Assembly (NCBI GenBank): GCA_009746045.1
Contig: RPFO01000127.1
Coordinates: 1 to 62,000, forward strand
Direction: 5' to 3'
DNA length: 62,000 nt
From: Mesostigma viride
Lineage: Eukaryota > Streptophyta > Mesostigmatophyceae > Mesostigmatales > Mesostigmataceae
The notes under the pieces are model-generated. The model was not told the origin of the DNA, did no database searches, and saw only the letters and a list, made by a program, of their open reading frames with translations. How positions within the stretch are numbered: position 1 is the first letter of the stretch; each line of letters begins with the position of its first letter. The position numbers were made by a program, and so were the translations under genes. Below are positions 45,510 to 55,044 of the stretch, in pieces.

Positions 45510-46065
45510 GTGACGAAATCCTTGAAAAACAATTACTAGTGACTGCATTTTTTGTGCTATGTTTGCCAGCATCTGTCACCTATTTGTCATGCAAACAGTC
45601 TAATTTCGTGTGGGCGGTTGACATAGATGTTTTTATGAGCTGTGCAAAGCTCTAGGCTTGACTGAGTTCATTGATATATGCCCCCATCCATCACGTGTTG
45701 GAACCCTTGGAAAACCATGAAACACTGCATTTTGGGGGTATTTACGCTAGCATTTGTCACCAGCTTGTCATCCAACCAGCATGAAACTTTGTGGGCATGC
45801 TGTTTGGGATGTGTTTAAAAGATATACAAAGTTTCAGCTCCAACTGAGTTCATTTGGTGTCATAATATATGTGTATGTGTGATGAAACCCTTGGAAAACC
45901 ATGAAAAACTGCATTTGGGGGGTATTTATGCTGGCATTTGTCATCAGTTTGTCATTTAACCAGCCTGAAACTTTGTGGGCATGCTATTTGGGACGTGCTT
46001 GAAACATGTGCAAAGTTCCAGCTTTAACTGAGTTCATTTGGTGTCATAACATATGCATACATGCC
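45510..46065. repeat. Right subterminal tandem array of about 181-bp units
   Basis: Three diverged copies (about 45520, 45700 and 45882) with CCTTGGAAAACCATGAAA, GGGTATTTA.GCT.GCATTTGTCA and AACTGAGTTCATTTGGTGTC. It mirrors the position, though not the sequence, of the array at the left end of the transposon. Confidence 0.8.
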
Positions 46066-46411
46066 AGAAAAAGCTGAAAATACGGTATTTTATGCTAACA
46101 AATGTCACCATTTTACCATGCTGCCGACTGCCAAAATTTTTTTTTACCACATGGCATCATAAGATATCTGATTAGGAACCTTGGTGCCAAATTTGAGGTA
46201 AAGCTGGCCATTATTATTGCATCATGTTTTATAACTCCTAGCTATGAGCCCAAGGAAAGTTGTGACATTGTACCAGTATACCAAAATGCGTGTTATTTGG
46301 TGCAAACAAGCACCATTTTCCCATGAATCTTGGTTCTTAGGCCTTGGATGATGTTTGTACATGGTTTTGGAAGCTAAATGAGCAATTTTAAGAATTTTGT
46401 CATTTACCACC

Positions 46412-46450
46412 AAAATGAGTGGGATCCACCAAATGTAAATGGGATTGGGG
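46412..46450 (-). repeat. Right terminal inverted repeat of 13-kb transposon
   Basis: Ends AGTGGGATCCACCAAATGT, AAATGGGATTGGGG, the reverse complement of the left terminus minus three bases, followed by AAC. Confidence 0.85.
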
Positions 46451-46453
46451 AAC

Positions 46454-48210
46454 GCGTCGAGGCGACGCCGACGATTGGCTCGGGTGGCCAGGTAGAATGA
46501 GTCTGCGTCTGCAAGCATAAGAAATGCGTGCAGTCTGAGGAGGTTTCGGAGGCGGCCGCGCGAGGCGGGGCGAACCTGGCTCACTGCCGACCCGTTGCTC
46601 TCTCTCCGACAGCCCGAGGGCTGCGAAGGCAAAGGGGCGGGAAAGGGAGTTAGGCAGATCCCACTGCTAGAGCCGCGAAGCCGCGGGGCCGCGAGCGTCG
46701 TCATTGATAGGAGAGAAGGGTTCGCAGCGCGGGGCCGCTCCGGCTCGGGTGCAAAGCGAACGAATTTATTAGGGGGACAGCCAAGCCTGGCAGCCATACC
46801 TGAGCTGAAGTTGCCCCGGCGGATCCCCACACGTGCTGGGGAGCAGGTGACCGTCGATGCCGGTGGCGATGGCGGTGACGGGGGCCGAGCGGGGGGCTGG
46901 GGCGCTGGCACGGCGGTATCCATCCATGGGGGTCGCCGTCATTGGAGGAAGGTCCTGGCCGTTAATGCGGACGATGAAGACGCCATTAAAGAGGCGGGCA
47001 TAGATGCTGCACCGTAGTTGCGGGTTGGCCTGCTTGGCTGCCCTAGGCCCCTAGCCTGGTGGACCTCCGGCCGGTTAAGGGCGGCAGCCCGGGCCTCAAT
47101 GCTGCTCCGGGGTATAGTAATCGTCCATGCTCAGTTGGGTATCGTGGAGGTTCCGGCGGGCCTTCTGCACCTGCAGTTTGTCCTCCTTGCGGTGGAATTC
47201 CACCAAGACGGGGGCGGTGGGGCCGCCGAGCCGGCGTGCCGTTTTAATCAGTGACGACGCTTTGGGCGATGCCCAGCTTCCCCAGGAAGGGATCGCCCCG
47301 GAGGTAGGTGCCCAGGCGTGCATTGTTGACGTTCGAGGGGACGCCATGTACCACAATACTGCATGAGCGAATGGGTTCTTGCATAGCATCCCGTGTGCTG
47401 GCCTTGACGGCTGCTTTGATTTCGTTGATGATCCCCGTAGGATTCTGAAGCGTGGTGGCATCTATAGGTGGTCTTGGCAGGAGTTATGGAGGCGGCAAGT
47501 TGTTGCTGTCCAGAGCTCAGTGGTGGAGGAGCTGCTGCTGCTGCTGCAGTCCTGCTGCAATGTGGGTGATGGCGGAGTGGATGGAGGTGTTGGCGTGTGA
47601 GGAATGGGCGTGGCGGGTGGCGAGGTGGTTGTGAACAGGGTTGAGGGCAGCTTGGAGGAGGGAGGGGAGGTGATCGAAGCTAGCAGGTATTGACGACTTG
47701 CTTGGCGGTGATGTCGATATATGGCGGCAGCAACAGTGGGGTCGGCTCCCAGGTCCAGAGAGGCCATGACAAAGCGCGCAAGGGTGCTGTCGGAAAGACG
47801 GGAGCACGTCCACCAGACTGCGAGGCAGAGGTCGGTGTCGTCGGGGTTGTCGTGGAGAAAGTCCGACAGTGGGTAACCTGTTGGTTGCAGTCCCGGATCT
47901 CGCACTTTTTCTCGGCAGCCAGGTGCAGGATGGTGAGGGCGGCAGCTCGGGACAGGCGCACGATGGCGTTAAGGCCTGGCCATTTGCCAGGTAAAACGCG
48001 GCAGCTTCCTCGGCAGAAAAGGCCTCCTCGCGGGTATCCATGGCAGGGTCGCTGTTCGGCGGAGCGGTGCATGGAGTGGAGCGGCTGGATGCTGACAGTG
48101 GCGTCCGGCATAGCGTGCAAGGGGGTTTCCAATGACGCCATGGCTTCATCAGCAAGTTGGTGCAGGGCCGCGGACGCTTGTGATTGCTGGGATGAGTCGT
48201 ATTCCGCCAT
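46454..48210 (-). pseudogene. LINE-2a ORF1 (RNA-binding protein), 5' part of the LINE
   Basis: Starts MAEYDSSQQSQASAALHQLA at 48210. It continues through frames broken near 48060, 47900 and 47690: DLCLAVWWTCSRLSDSTLAR, VVHGVPSNVNNARLGTYLRG (RRM-like), then APVLVEFHRKEDKLQVQKAR and LSMDDYYTPEQ (C-terminal-domain-like). At its 3' end the frame LATRANRRRRLDA runs into the 13-kb transposon and resumes at 33403 with LAERIETVIESIISPQS. Several frameshifts and a stop mean this copy is inactive. Confidence 0.65.
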
Positions 48211-48230
48211 ATCGAGCTGAAAAACAGCGA

Positions 48231-49013
48231 TATTTGCTGGGCAGGGCGGTGCCGGTATCTTCGGAAGTATTGAGCAATAGCTGCAGAAAATGATATCAGC
48301 GTAATCATCTTCAAAAGACGAGTCTTATGCAACCAACTGGATGAAATTTCATGGCCGGAGTCAAAAGTTATGAGCATTCTCGTATATTGCATTCCGTCAC
48401 CGCATTTAAATCCGCATAAAGCACACCACATTTTACTGTCTCTTTTTTGCATGTCCTACGTATTTTCGGCTGTTAGCCATGTAAGGAGATGTGCCGGGTA
48501 GAGCAGGGGCACAGCTGCTGTGGGCTGGCCCTGCAAATTCACATAGTGTGCTCACCCTAGCATACAGATGGCCGTGTTGCCATCTGCTATCTAGACATGT
48601 CTGTGTGATTCCACCGTGTAGAGCTAGCACACATATTGTAATAAATTTGATGATTTGTGGTGATGAATGCAAAGCAAAGCAAGGCCAGAAATGGATTTGG
48701 TGAGCTATGCTCATTTTATCTATGACTAACCTGCTGAGCGGAGAATGCAACGCCGTATAGCACAAAAAGAAAAAAATAATTTTCAGAACAAATATTTTTT
48801 GTGCTGGCACCGGTACCCCAGCCACCCAGGTAGGGGTTGGCTGGACAGGTGGTTGCTATAGAAGGTGGGCTTCCATTCTAGGGAAGCAGGTTGTTTCTTT
48901 TGCCGCTCACCCACCCACCCTGGCAAAAGGGGTAGAGCAGGGGCACAGCTGCTGTGGGCTGGCCCTGCAAATTCACATAGTGTGCTCACCCTAGCAAGGC
49001 CAGAAATGGATGT
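48231..49013. other. Region upstream of LINE-2a, with a direct duplication
   Basis: A 69-bp block (GGTAGAGCAGGGGCACAGCT ... GCTCACCCTAGCA) occurs at 48494-48562 and 48929-48997. It may be LINE 5' UTR or host DNA. No gene is supported. Confidence 0.5.
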
Positions 49014-49024
49014 ATACATATTGA

Positions 49025-49127
49025 TTTCGTAGTATAGAGCTTTGACATGGCTCTGTATATAGGTTTATAGCTGGGCGTTTGCTTTGGTTTGAGTGATTTC
49101 ACTCTGCTGTAAGTAATTATATTTTTA
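49025..49127 (+). mobile_element. LINE-1 3' end, severely 5'-truncated insertion
   Basis: A 103-bp copy of the LINE-1 3' UTR, the reverse complement of about 26245-26345. It is flanked by an 11-bp duplication ATACATATTGA (49014-49024 and 49128-49138). Confidence 0.85.
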
Positions 49128-49138
49128 ATACATATTGA

Positions 49139-49258
49139 CGCCTTGGGGAGACGTCCACTATATCTTGGAATCCAGTGCTCCGTGGTCCCCCAACGTTCGG
49201 GGACACGCGGCGAGTCAATTAATTGAATAATTAATTAATTAATTAATTAAAATCATAG
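49139..49258. other. Hairpin plus ATTA array
   Basis: GTCCCCCAACGTTCGGGGAC (49194-49213) followed by an ATTA/TTAA array (49216-49252), the same arrangement as at 12610-12680. Confidence 0.6.
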
Positions 49259-49688
49259 CTCCGTTGGGAGCATATGTAACACATAGCCCTGAGAAAGGGG
49301 CATCTATGGGTTTGTAATACAATCAGGGCTACAACCTGCAGGTGGAGGATGTACAACTATCACCTGCTCTGGGTGCACAAGGTGCACCTGCACCGCCATG
49401 ATGGTTCATGCCTCCTTATCAAGCACAGGCACCCAGGGGGGGCTTGAGGAGAGGGCCTAGAAGGCCTGCATGACATATGGGGTGGAAGGTATGTGGCTAG
49501 GCTATAGCTGGTGTACACATGGCATCTCAGCAGAGAGTAACTCCCTGCATAGGCATAGCATGGCTAAATTCTTAATGCATCATCCATGGGAGGTCCCATT
49601 GTAGGCTGGGCGCGGCTAAATACTGAAAGCATCATCCATGGGGGCCATTATGGGCGCGCATGCGCGTGCATGGGCACCACCTAAGCAC
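49259..49688 (-). mobile_element. LINE-2 3' tail, inverted fragment
   Basis: Starts with the hairpin CTCCGTTGGGAG (49259-49270) and matches the reverse complement of the LINE-2b 3' UTR (52280-52657) block by block, for example CATCCATGGGGGCCATTATG. It abuts LINE-2b head to head. Confidence 0.75.
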
Positions 49689-52268
49689 GTGGCACCACCT
49701 GATTTGCGCACACGTACTTCAGTTGCTTGAGAAATCTGACGACGCTCTGGAGGACTTCCCTGAAAAACGCGCCCACAAGCGCGCGGCAGAGGCGTTCGTC
49801 GACGCGCTGGACATCCCGGCCAGCCACGCCCAGCTGTTCGCTGCCGGCCCGGCATCGGCCCTTTGGCACCTCGCTGACAAGCTGCCCGCGGCCGGGGCCC
49901 TGCTGCCCCCCCGCCGCTCGCCCCGCTTCACCAGCCTGCACCGGCTCCCCGCCGTCATCCAGGCCCAGCAAGCCCTGCGCGACAACAGCGACCCCGCCCG
50001 CTACGCCCGCCTCAAAGCCGATTACCACTCGGCCATCCGGCAGGCGACCAAGGAGCAGGAGGACCTTCATGTCCGCGAGTACTTCGCCCACCTCAAGGAC
50101 CAGCACGGCAAGTGCGCCTGGACCCGCCTGCGTCACGCCCAGCGCGCCGCCGGCGCCGCGGACACTCTCTGGCTCACCGCAGCAGCAGCTCGACCAGTGG
50201 TATTTCTCCCAGTCCCGGCTGCTCGGCGCCCCCCCGCCGCCTCCGCCGCTTGGCCCTCTGGCGGCCGCACGCCTGGCAGTAGCGCCTGCGGACGTCCCTG
50301 CGCCGCCCACGCCGCCCGCCGCTGAGCAGGACGACACGTACCCAGCCCTGACGGAACCCCTGGCCGACCCCAACCAGCTCCCGCCGTTCACCGAGCTCGA
50401 GCTGAGCACCGCCGCCAAGCAACTCCGCTTCTATGCCGCCGTTGGACCTGACCAGCTCCCAGCCCCGGTGATTAAGCTGACGGCGCTCACGGGGTTCCTG
50501 CTTGACGTCTGCAACCGGATCCTGCTTGCCGACGCGCCGCCGATTCCTGAGTGGCAGCACAGCTACCGTATTATGCTGTACAAAAACAAAGGTTCCCCTG
50601 ACGACCCCGCCAACTACAGAGGAGTCTGCATGCATCCAGAGCGCCGCACTCAAGTTGTTCATGCGCATGATCCTCAACCGCCTTCGTTCTGCTCTCGACT
50701 GTCACCCAGGGGAAAGTAAAATGGGCTTCCGTCCTGGGCGCAACACCGTCATGATGGCCATCTTCGTCGCGCGTCGCCTCTTTGAGGAAATCGCTCTCCT
50801 GCAACCTGGTGAGTTTCCCGCCATCCTGATCTTCGTCGACTTCATCAAGGCTTTTGATTCTGTCCTCTGGGACGCTCTATGGGCTGTACTTAAGCTCGCG
50901 CTCGCGTCCCCACTCCCCTGATTACCGTCATCCGCACGCTGTATGAGGGGTCGACCACTTCGGTGCGCACTCAACACGGCTTTACCCTGCCGTGCCCGCT
51001 GCAGACCGGCGTGTGGCAGGGTTGCGCCCCTGTCGCCGTATACCTGTTTATTATTGTAGTGGATCATGTTATGCGCCAGGCACGTGCTCGCTTTGCTAGC
51101 ATTGCAGGCCGTGCCCCTGGCCTAGCGATCACGAACGAGCTTCGAGAAGGGGGGCCGACTACGGACTAACAAGCAGAATTTACAAGCTGACCTCATTTAT
51201 GCCGACGACATCACGCTCATCGCCAAAGCCGGAGTCTGTCCAACTCTGGCTGGACTGCCTGGCGCTCGAGGCTCGGGCGGTTGGTCTAGAAATCAGCCCC
51301 AAAACGGAGGCCCTGCCCCTCGGCATGGCAGGGCCCCCACCCACACTCCGCCTCTTAGACGATGCCGAGGTCAACTACCCTCCTTCAGGCCGCTTCAAGC
51401 TGCTCGGCAGTTGGCTTCCCGACTGCGAGGACGACATGACGACACGGATCGGCATGGCGTGGGCGCACCTCCATGACCACCGCGGCTGGTGGAGCAACCC
51501 CGGCCTACCCCGGATCGTCAAGCGTGACCTCTTCAAGGTCGTCATTCTGACGATCCTGACCTACGGCGCCGAGACGTGGGCACTGACGCAGGAGCTGGAG
51601 CAACGACTCGACGGCAACGTCACCAAGATGCTGCGCCACTGAGGCCCTTAACATCCCCTTTGGTTTGCACATTAGTAATGAGGATTTGTACGCTGATTTG
51701 CCCTATGTTTCCCACATTATTAGGCACAGGCGCCTGGGCCTAGCCGGGCACCTGGCCCGCACAGATCAGGTAGATACCTCAGATAGACTAGCTTCGCGAG
51801 GAAGCCGACATCGCCCGGCGCAGCCACAATGTCATCGTCAAGCACTTCGACCAGCCGGCAGGTGAGACCTCCACGAGCCTTCTTGCGGCATTTAAGCGCG
51901 ACATTTTTGCCCCCATGCTACTCACTGGTGAGCTGGACATGTCGGCTGTCCGCCTCCCCCGCGCGCGGGGGAAGGCTGGCCCGGCACCCGTGCTCCTCAC
52001 CTTTAAGTACATGGCGGACAAGCTGTCGTTCCTTAAATGCCGCAAGAAGCTCTCGAGGACTCGCTTCACGCTGGACGACGACTTGACCCTGGCCCAGCAA
52101 CAGCGGCGACGCGAGCTATGGCCGACCTACCTTCAGCTCCGGCAAAGCGCAGCCGGGGGGAAGCCGGTATACTGGAGGGGGGCGGTCATCCATGTTGACC
52201 ACAAGCCCTGCATGGCAGCCCCCTCGATCCTGCCACCTCAGACTAGGGAATTCATACCAGTAGTGTAG
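49689..52268 (+). pseudogene. LINE-2b ORF2: RT and C-terminal ORF1-like module
   Basis: Pre-RT helices (KRAAEAFVDALDIPASHAQL) are followed by RT motifs in shifting frames. These are MLYKNKGSPDDPANYRGV near 50580; MGFRPGRNTVMMAIFVARRL and FVDFIKAFDSV (50720-50870); TGVWQGCAP and LFIIVVDHV near 51020; and YADDITLIAKAG near 51200. A thumb with ILTYGAETWAL, then RRLGLAGHLARTD, follows. The last 140 codons (51800-52268) read RSHNVIVKHFDQPAGETSTS, RARGKAGPAPVLLTFKYMAD, LDDDLTLAQQQRRREL and GGKPVYWRGAVIHV, an ORF1-type RNA-binding module. It is inactive as read. Confidence 0.75.
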
Positions 52269-52680
52269 ATTAGTCAGGCTTAGCCTAGCATGTGGCCCAC
52301 GCGCATGTGCGCCCATAATGGCCCCCATGGATGTTGCCTACAGAACTTAGCCAAGCCATGCCTATAACGGGACCCCCATGGATGTTGCATTAAGAATTTC
52401 GCCATGCTATGCCATGCAGAGAGATGCTCTCTGTAGAGAAGCCATGTCCTACCTCTTGTATAGCCATGATGATCTTCCCCCACATAACATACTCCCCCTT
52501 AGCTGGGCATAGTGTGAAGATTATGAGGGTGCAGGTGCCTTGGTGCACCTAGAGCAAGGGTCGCTTACATTCCCACCCTTGCAGGAAGTAGCCTAGAATG
52601 TATTAAAAGCCATATGCCCCTTCTCAGGGATATGTGCTACATTGACTCCCAACGGAGTGATGTTCCTAATTAATTTTAAT
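49689..52680 (+). mobile_element. LINE-2b, 5'-truncated L1-like LINE
   Basis: Plus-strand copy homologous to 29232-32385. It begins GGCACCACCTGATTTGCGCA, within ORF2 after the endonuclease. It ends with the hairpin CTCCCAACGGAG (52646-52657) and an AT-rich TTAAT tail. ORF2 is frameshifted. Confidence 0.8.
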
Positions 52681-53740
52681 TTATTAATAGACTAGCTGGC
52701 ACCAAGCCCGCCCAGCCTGGGCGATATGTCCTAACCTGGCCGCGCGCGACAGGGCCGCCACCCGTGGACATTTCGTGATAGACTCGGCATGGACATGTGC
52801 TACACTAGACGTGACGGGCTCACCCCCGGGCAGCCTCCTGGTTTGTCTGTAATATGGAGGCATATGGAGGCATGATGGTGCGCAAGGATAGATGGCAAGT
52901 AGTGATGAAGGAGACCACCCCCAAGCCTGTGGGGGCTCCGCGTGTGACCAAGTATGGCATTCATAGCGATTCGGGCCGCGGTGCCCACACCCCTGTCACT
53001 AGGACCTAGATAGCTTATACCATCCATTCCATCCCATGTTCCCCTCCCACTGAGAACTTATGCTCACGTGACGCAGTCACGTGTCTATTAATTAATTAAT
53101 TAATGGAGGCATATGGTGCGCAAGGATAGATGGCAAGTAGTAATGAAGGAGACCACCCCCAAGCCTGTGGGGGCTCCGCGTGTGACCAAGTATGGCATTC
53201 ATAGCGATTCGGGCCGCGGTGCCCACACCCCTGCCGGTAACGTACTAGGACCTAGATTAATTAATTAATTAATTAATAGACACGTGACTGCGTCACGTGA
53301 GCATAAGTCCTCAGTGGGAGGGGAACATGGGATGGAATGGATGGTATAAGCTATCTAGGTCCTAGTTACAGGGGTGTGGGCACCGCGGCCCGAATCGCTA
53401 TGAATGCCATACTTGGTCACACGCGGAGCCCCCACAGGACCTAGATAGCTTATACCATCCACTCGTCTGCCATTACAGTAGAGGACAGCTCGGATGAGGA
53501 TTACATCCCCATCTAGTGCTGAACGGTTGGGGGATGATGCAGACGATATTTTTCTAAACTTTTGTGTAATTATTTTTCTAATGAGATTAGCATAGTACTC
53601 CGTGGCATGCCTTTGCGCATGACACGCAAGTACTTACTTACTTACTTACCATCCACTCCATCCCATGTTCCCCTCCCACTGAGGACTTATGCTCACGTGA
53701 CGCAGTCACGTGTCTATTAATTAATTAATTAATGCGCGTG
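52681..53740. repeat. Cluster of direct and inverted repeats with palindromic CACGTG hairpin
   Basis: A block GGAGGCATATGG...CCGCGGTGCCCACACCCCTG occurs at 52852-53000 and 53103-53245 in direct orientation and at about 53365-53440 inverted. A second block with CACGTGACGCAGTCACGTG plus a TTAATTAATT tail occurs at 53019-53104, 53262-53350 (inverted) and 53650-53735. No gene. They are likely short non-autonomous retroelements or repeated tail insertions. Confidence 0.7.
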
Positions 53741-55044
53741 GGCCACATGCAAGGCTAGGCCTGACTAATCTACACTATTTATTACACTAATTAATTGATT
53801 AATTAAGGGCTTGCCATGCAAAGTGCTCCGTGCAACTCCCCAACGGCAGCACGAGTTTAATTAATTAATTAATTAATTGCCATGCAAAGTGCTTTTGTCA
53901 CAAAATATGGCCACTGACAGGTGGCGACCGTCACGTCACTAGCCTGTGACGCCGGATTTTCAGCTATGTCGTTCAATCCGTGCTAGAGAGAGGGACTAAT
54001 GGCGCGCGGCCTGACCAAGGGCAGCCGGCCCGTAATTTCCAATGACTTAATTGTCTAACGCCTGCCATCTGTGCGGGCGGCCGCGGTCTGTCTCGTACCA
54101 CTGCACTAAATGATAATATACGGATCAATCCGTACTAAAAAGCCCATGTACGATGTAATTTATAACCACTGCACTCAAGAAATCCGTACCAAAAAGGCCA
54201 TGTACTTACGTCCAAACCATGCCATGGATGCTACGAACAGTTACGGCCATAGAAATATTTTGCAGACAATGTGTGCGCTAGCTGGCCCAAACTGTACTGA
54301 TACCGAGGCCATCTCTGTTCACATGACCATCTTGTTCAAGTGCTAACACTTGAATGGCTTCACGAGAATGGCTGTTGAGGATAGCCACTCCAGGAGCTTA
54401 GCGGTGGCTGGCCGTCATTTGCACCTTGCCCACGGATGAGTCTTGCGCCGATCCTGCATGCCAAATATATTTTGGGTCAGGGGATGGGGATGAGTCAGGT
54501 TTATATTAGGTCTCCATGGTTTGAACGTGGGTTCCTGGCGGGTGGGTTGCTGGGGAGAATGTATGGATTGCCAAAAAAAGAAACATTGGGATCGGCCAGG
54601 AGGCATGACGTTGAATCAAGTCCACCAACAACCTGGCTAGAAAAGCAGCGCATGCGAGTAGCACAAAGGGGTCGAAAGTTGCACCTGCGCACATACCCGC
54701 CAGTGGACTTTTGGTTCCTAACGGATGCGGATTGCTACGTCACCAATGCAGAACGTATGCACCATTAGCAAGTAATATTCCTCTCTGCCGTAACCCACTT
54801 CAAGACTTGACCTTCCCCACCCCAGCCCAGCGCAGCCCACCATGACCGGGTGGTATCCTTCAGCGCATAGGAATAATAGCCTTCCCCTCCTCCTTCCGCC
54901 CTGGGGACGAACGGCATACAGGCTCCACTCGGTGTACAGGCTCCACGCATGTCTATATACTGAAATACATAGACTACTATAGGTATCCAAAGCATATAGG
55001 CCTATATTTTGAAAGAATCCCAACCGCCAACGTGGGCGACTCAC
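53741..55044. other. Intergenic/3' region of channel gene
   Basis: Starts with an inverted LINE-2 3' UTR scrap (53733-53785) and the hairpin CTCCCCAACGGCAG plus an ATTA array (53836-53880). Then comes a short tandem duplication (AATCCGTAC.AAAAAG.CCATG at 54128 and 54180). The terminal exon of the channel gene probably lies here, but I cannot locate it. Confidence 0.4.

Larger units (their letters stand above)
33407..46450. mobile_element. 13-kb two-gene DNA transposon with CCCCAATCCCA termini
   Basis: Terminal inverted repeats: left CCCCAATCCCATTA then TTTACATTTGGTGGATCCCA; the right end is its reverse complement with a 3-bp deletion. A 3-bp duplication AAC flanks it (33404-33406 and 46451-46453). 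Excision restores the LINE-2a frame (RRRRLDA to LAERIETVIESI). Inside are subterminal tandem arrays, a minus-strand gene (37390-34649) and a divergent plus-strand gene (38223-44904), with an inverted repeat between them. The plus gene has a DUF7869-like core with D/DN/GHTH motifs and is the likely transposase. I cannot place it in a named superfamily. Confidence 0.85.

Noticed and set aside
33407-46450. Classifying the 13-kb transposon as CACTA or Harbinger because of the 3-bp duplication
   Set aside because: Termini lack CACTA/CACTG and the duplication is not TWA; gene B does not show the motifs of those transposases.
54436-54768. 110-residue plus-strand frame
   Set aside because: No domain, no intron borders, lies on the opposite strand at the 3' end of the channel gene; chance frame not excluded.
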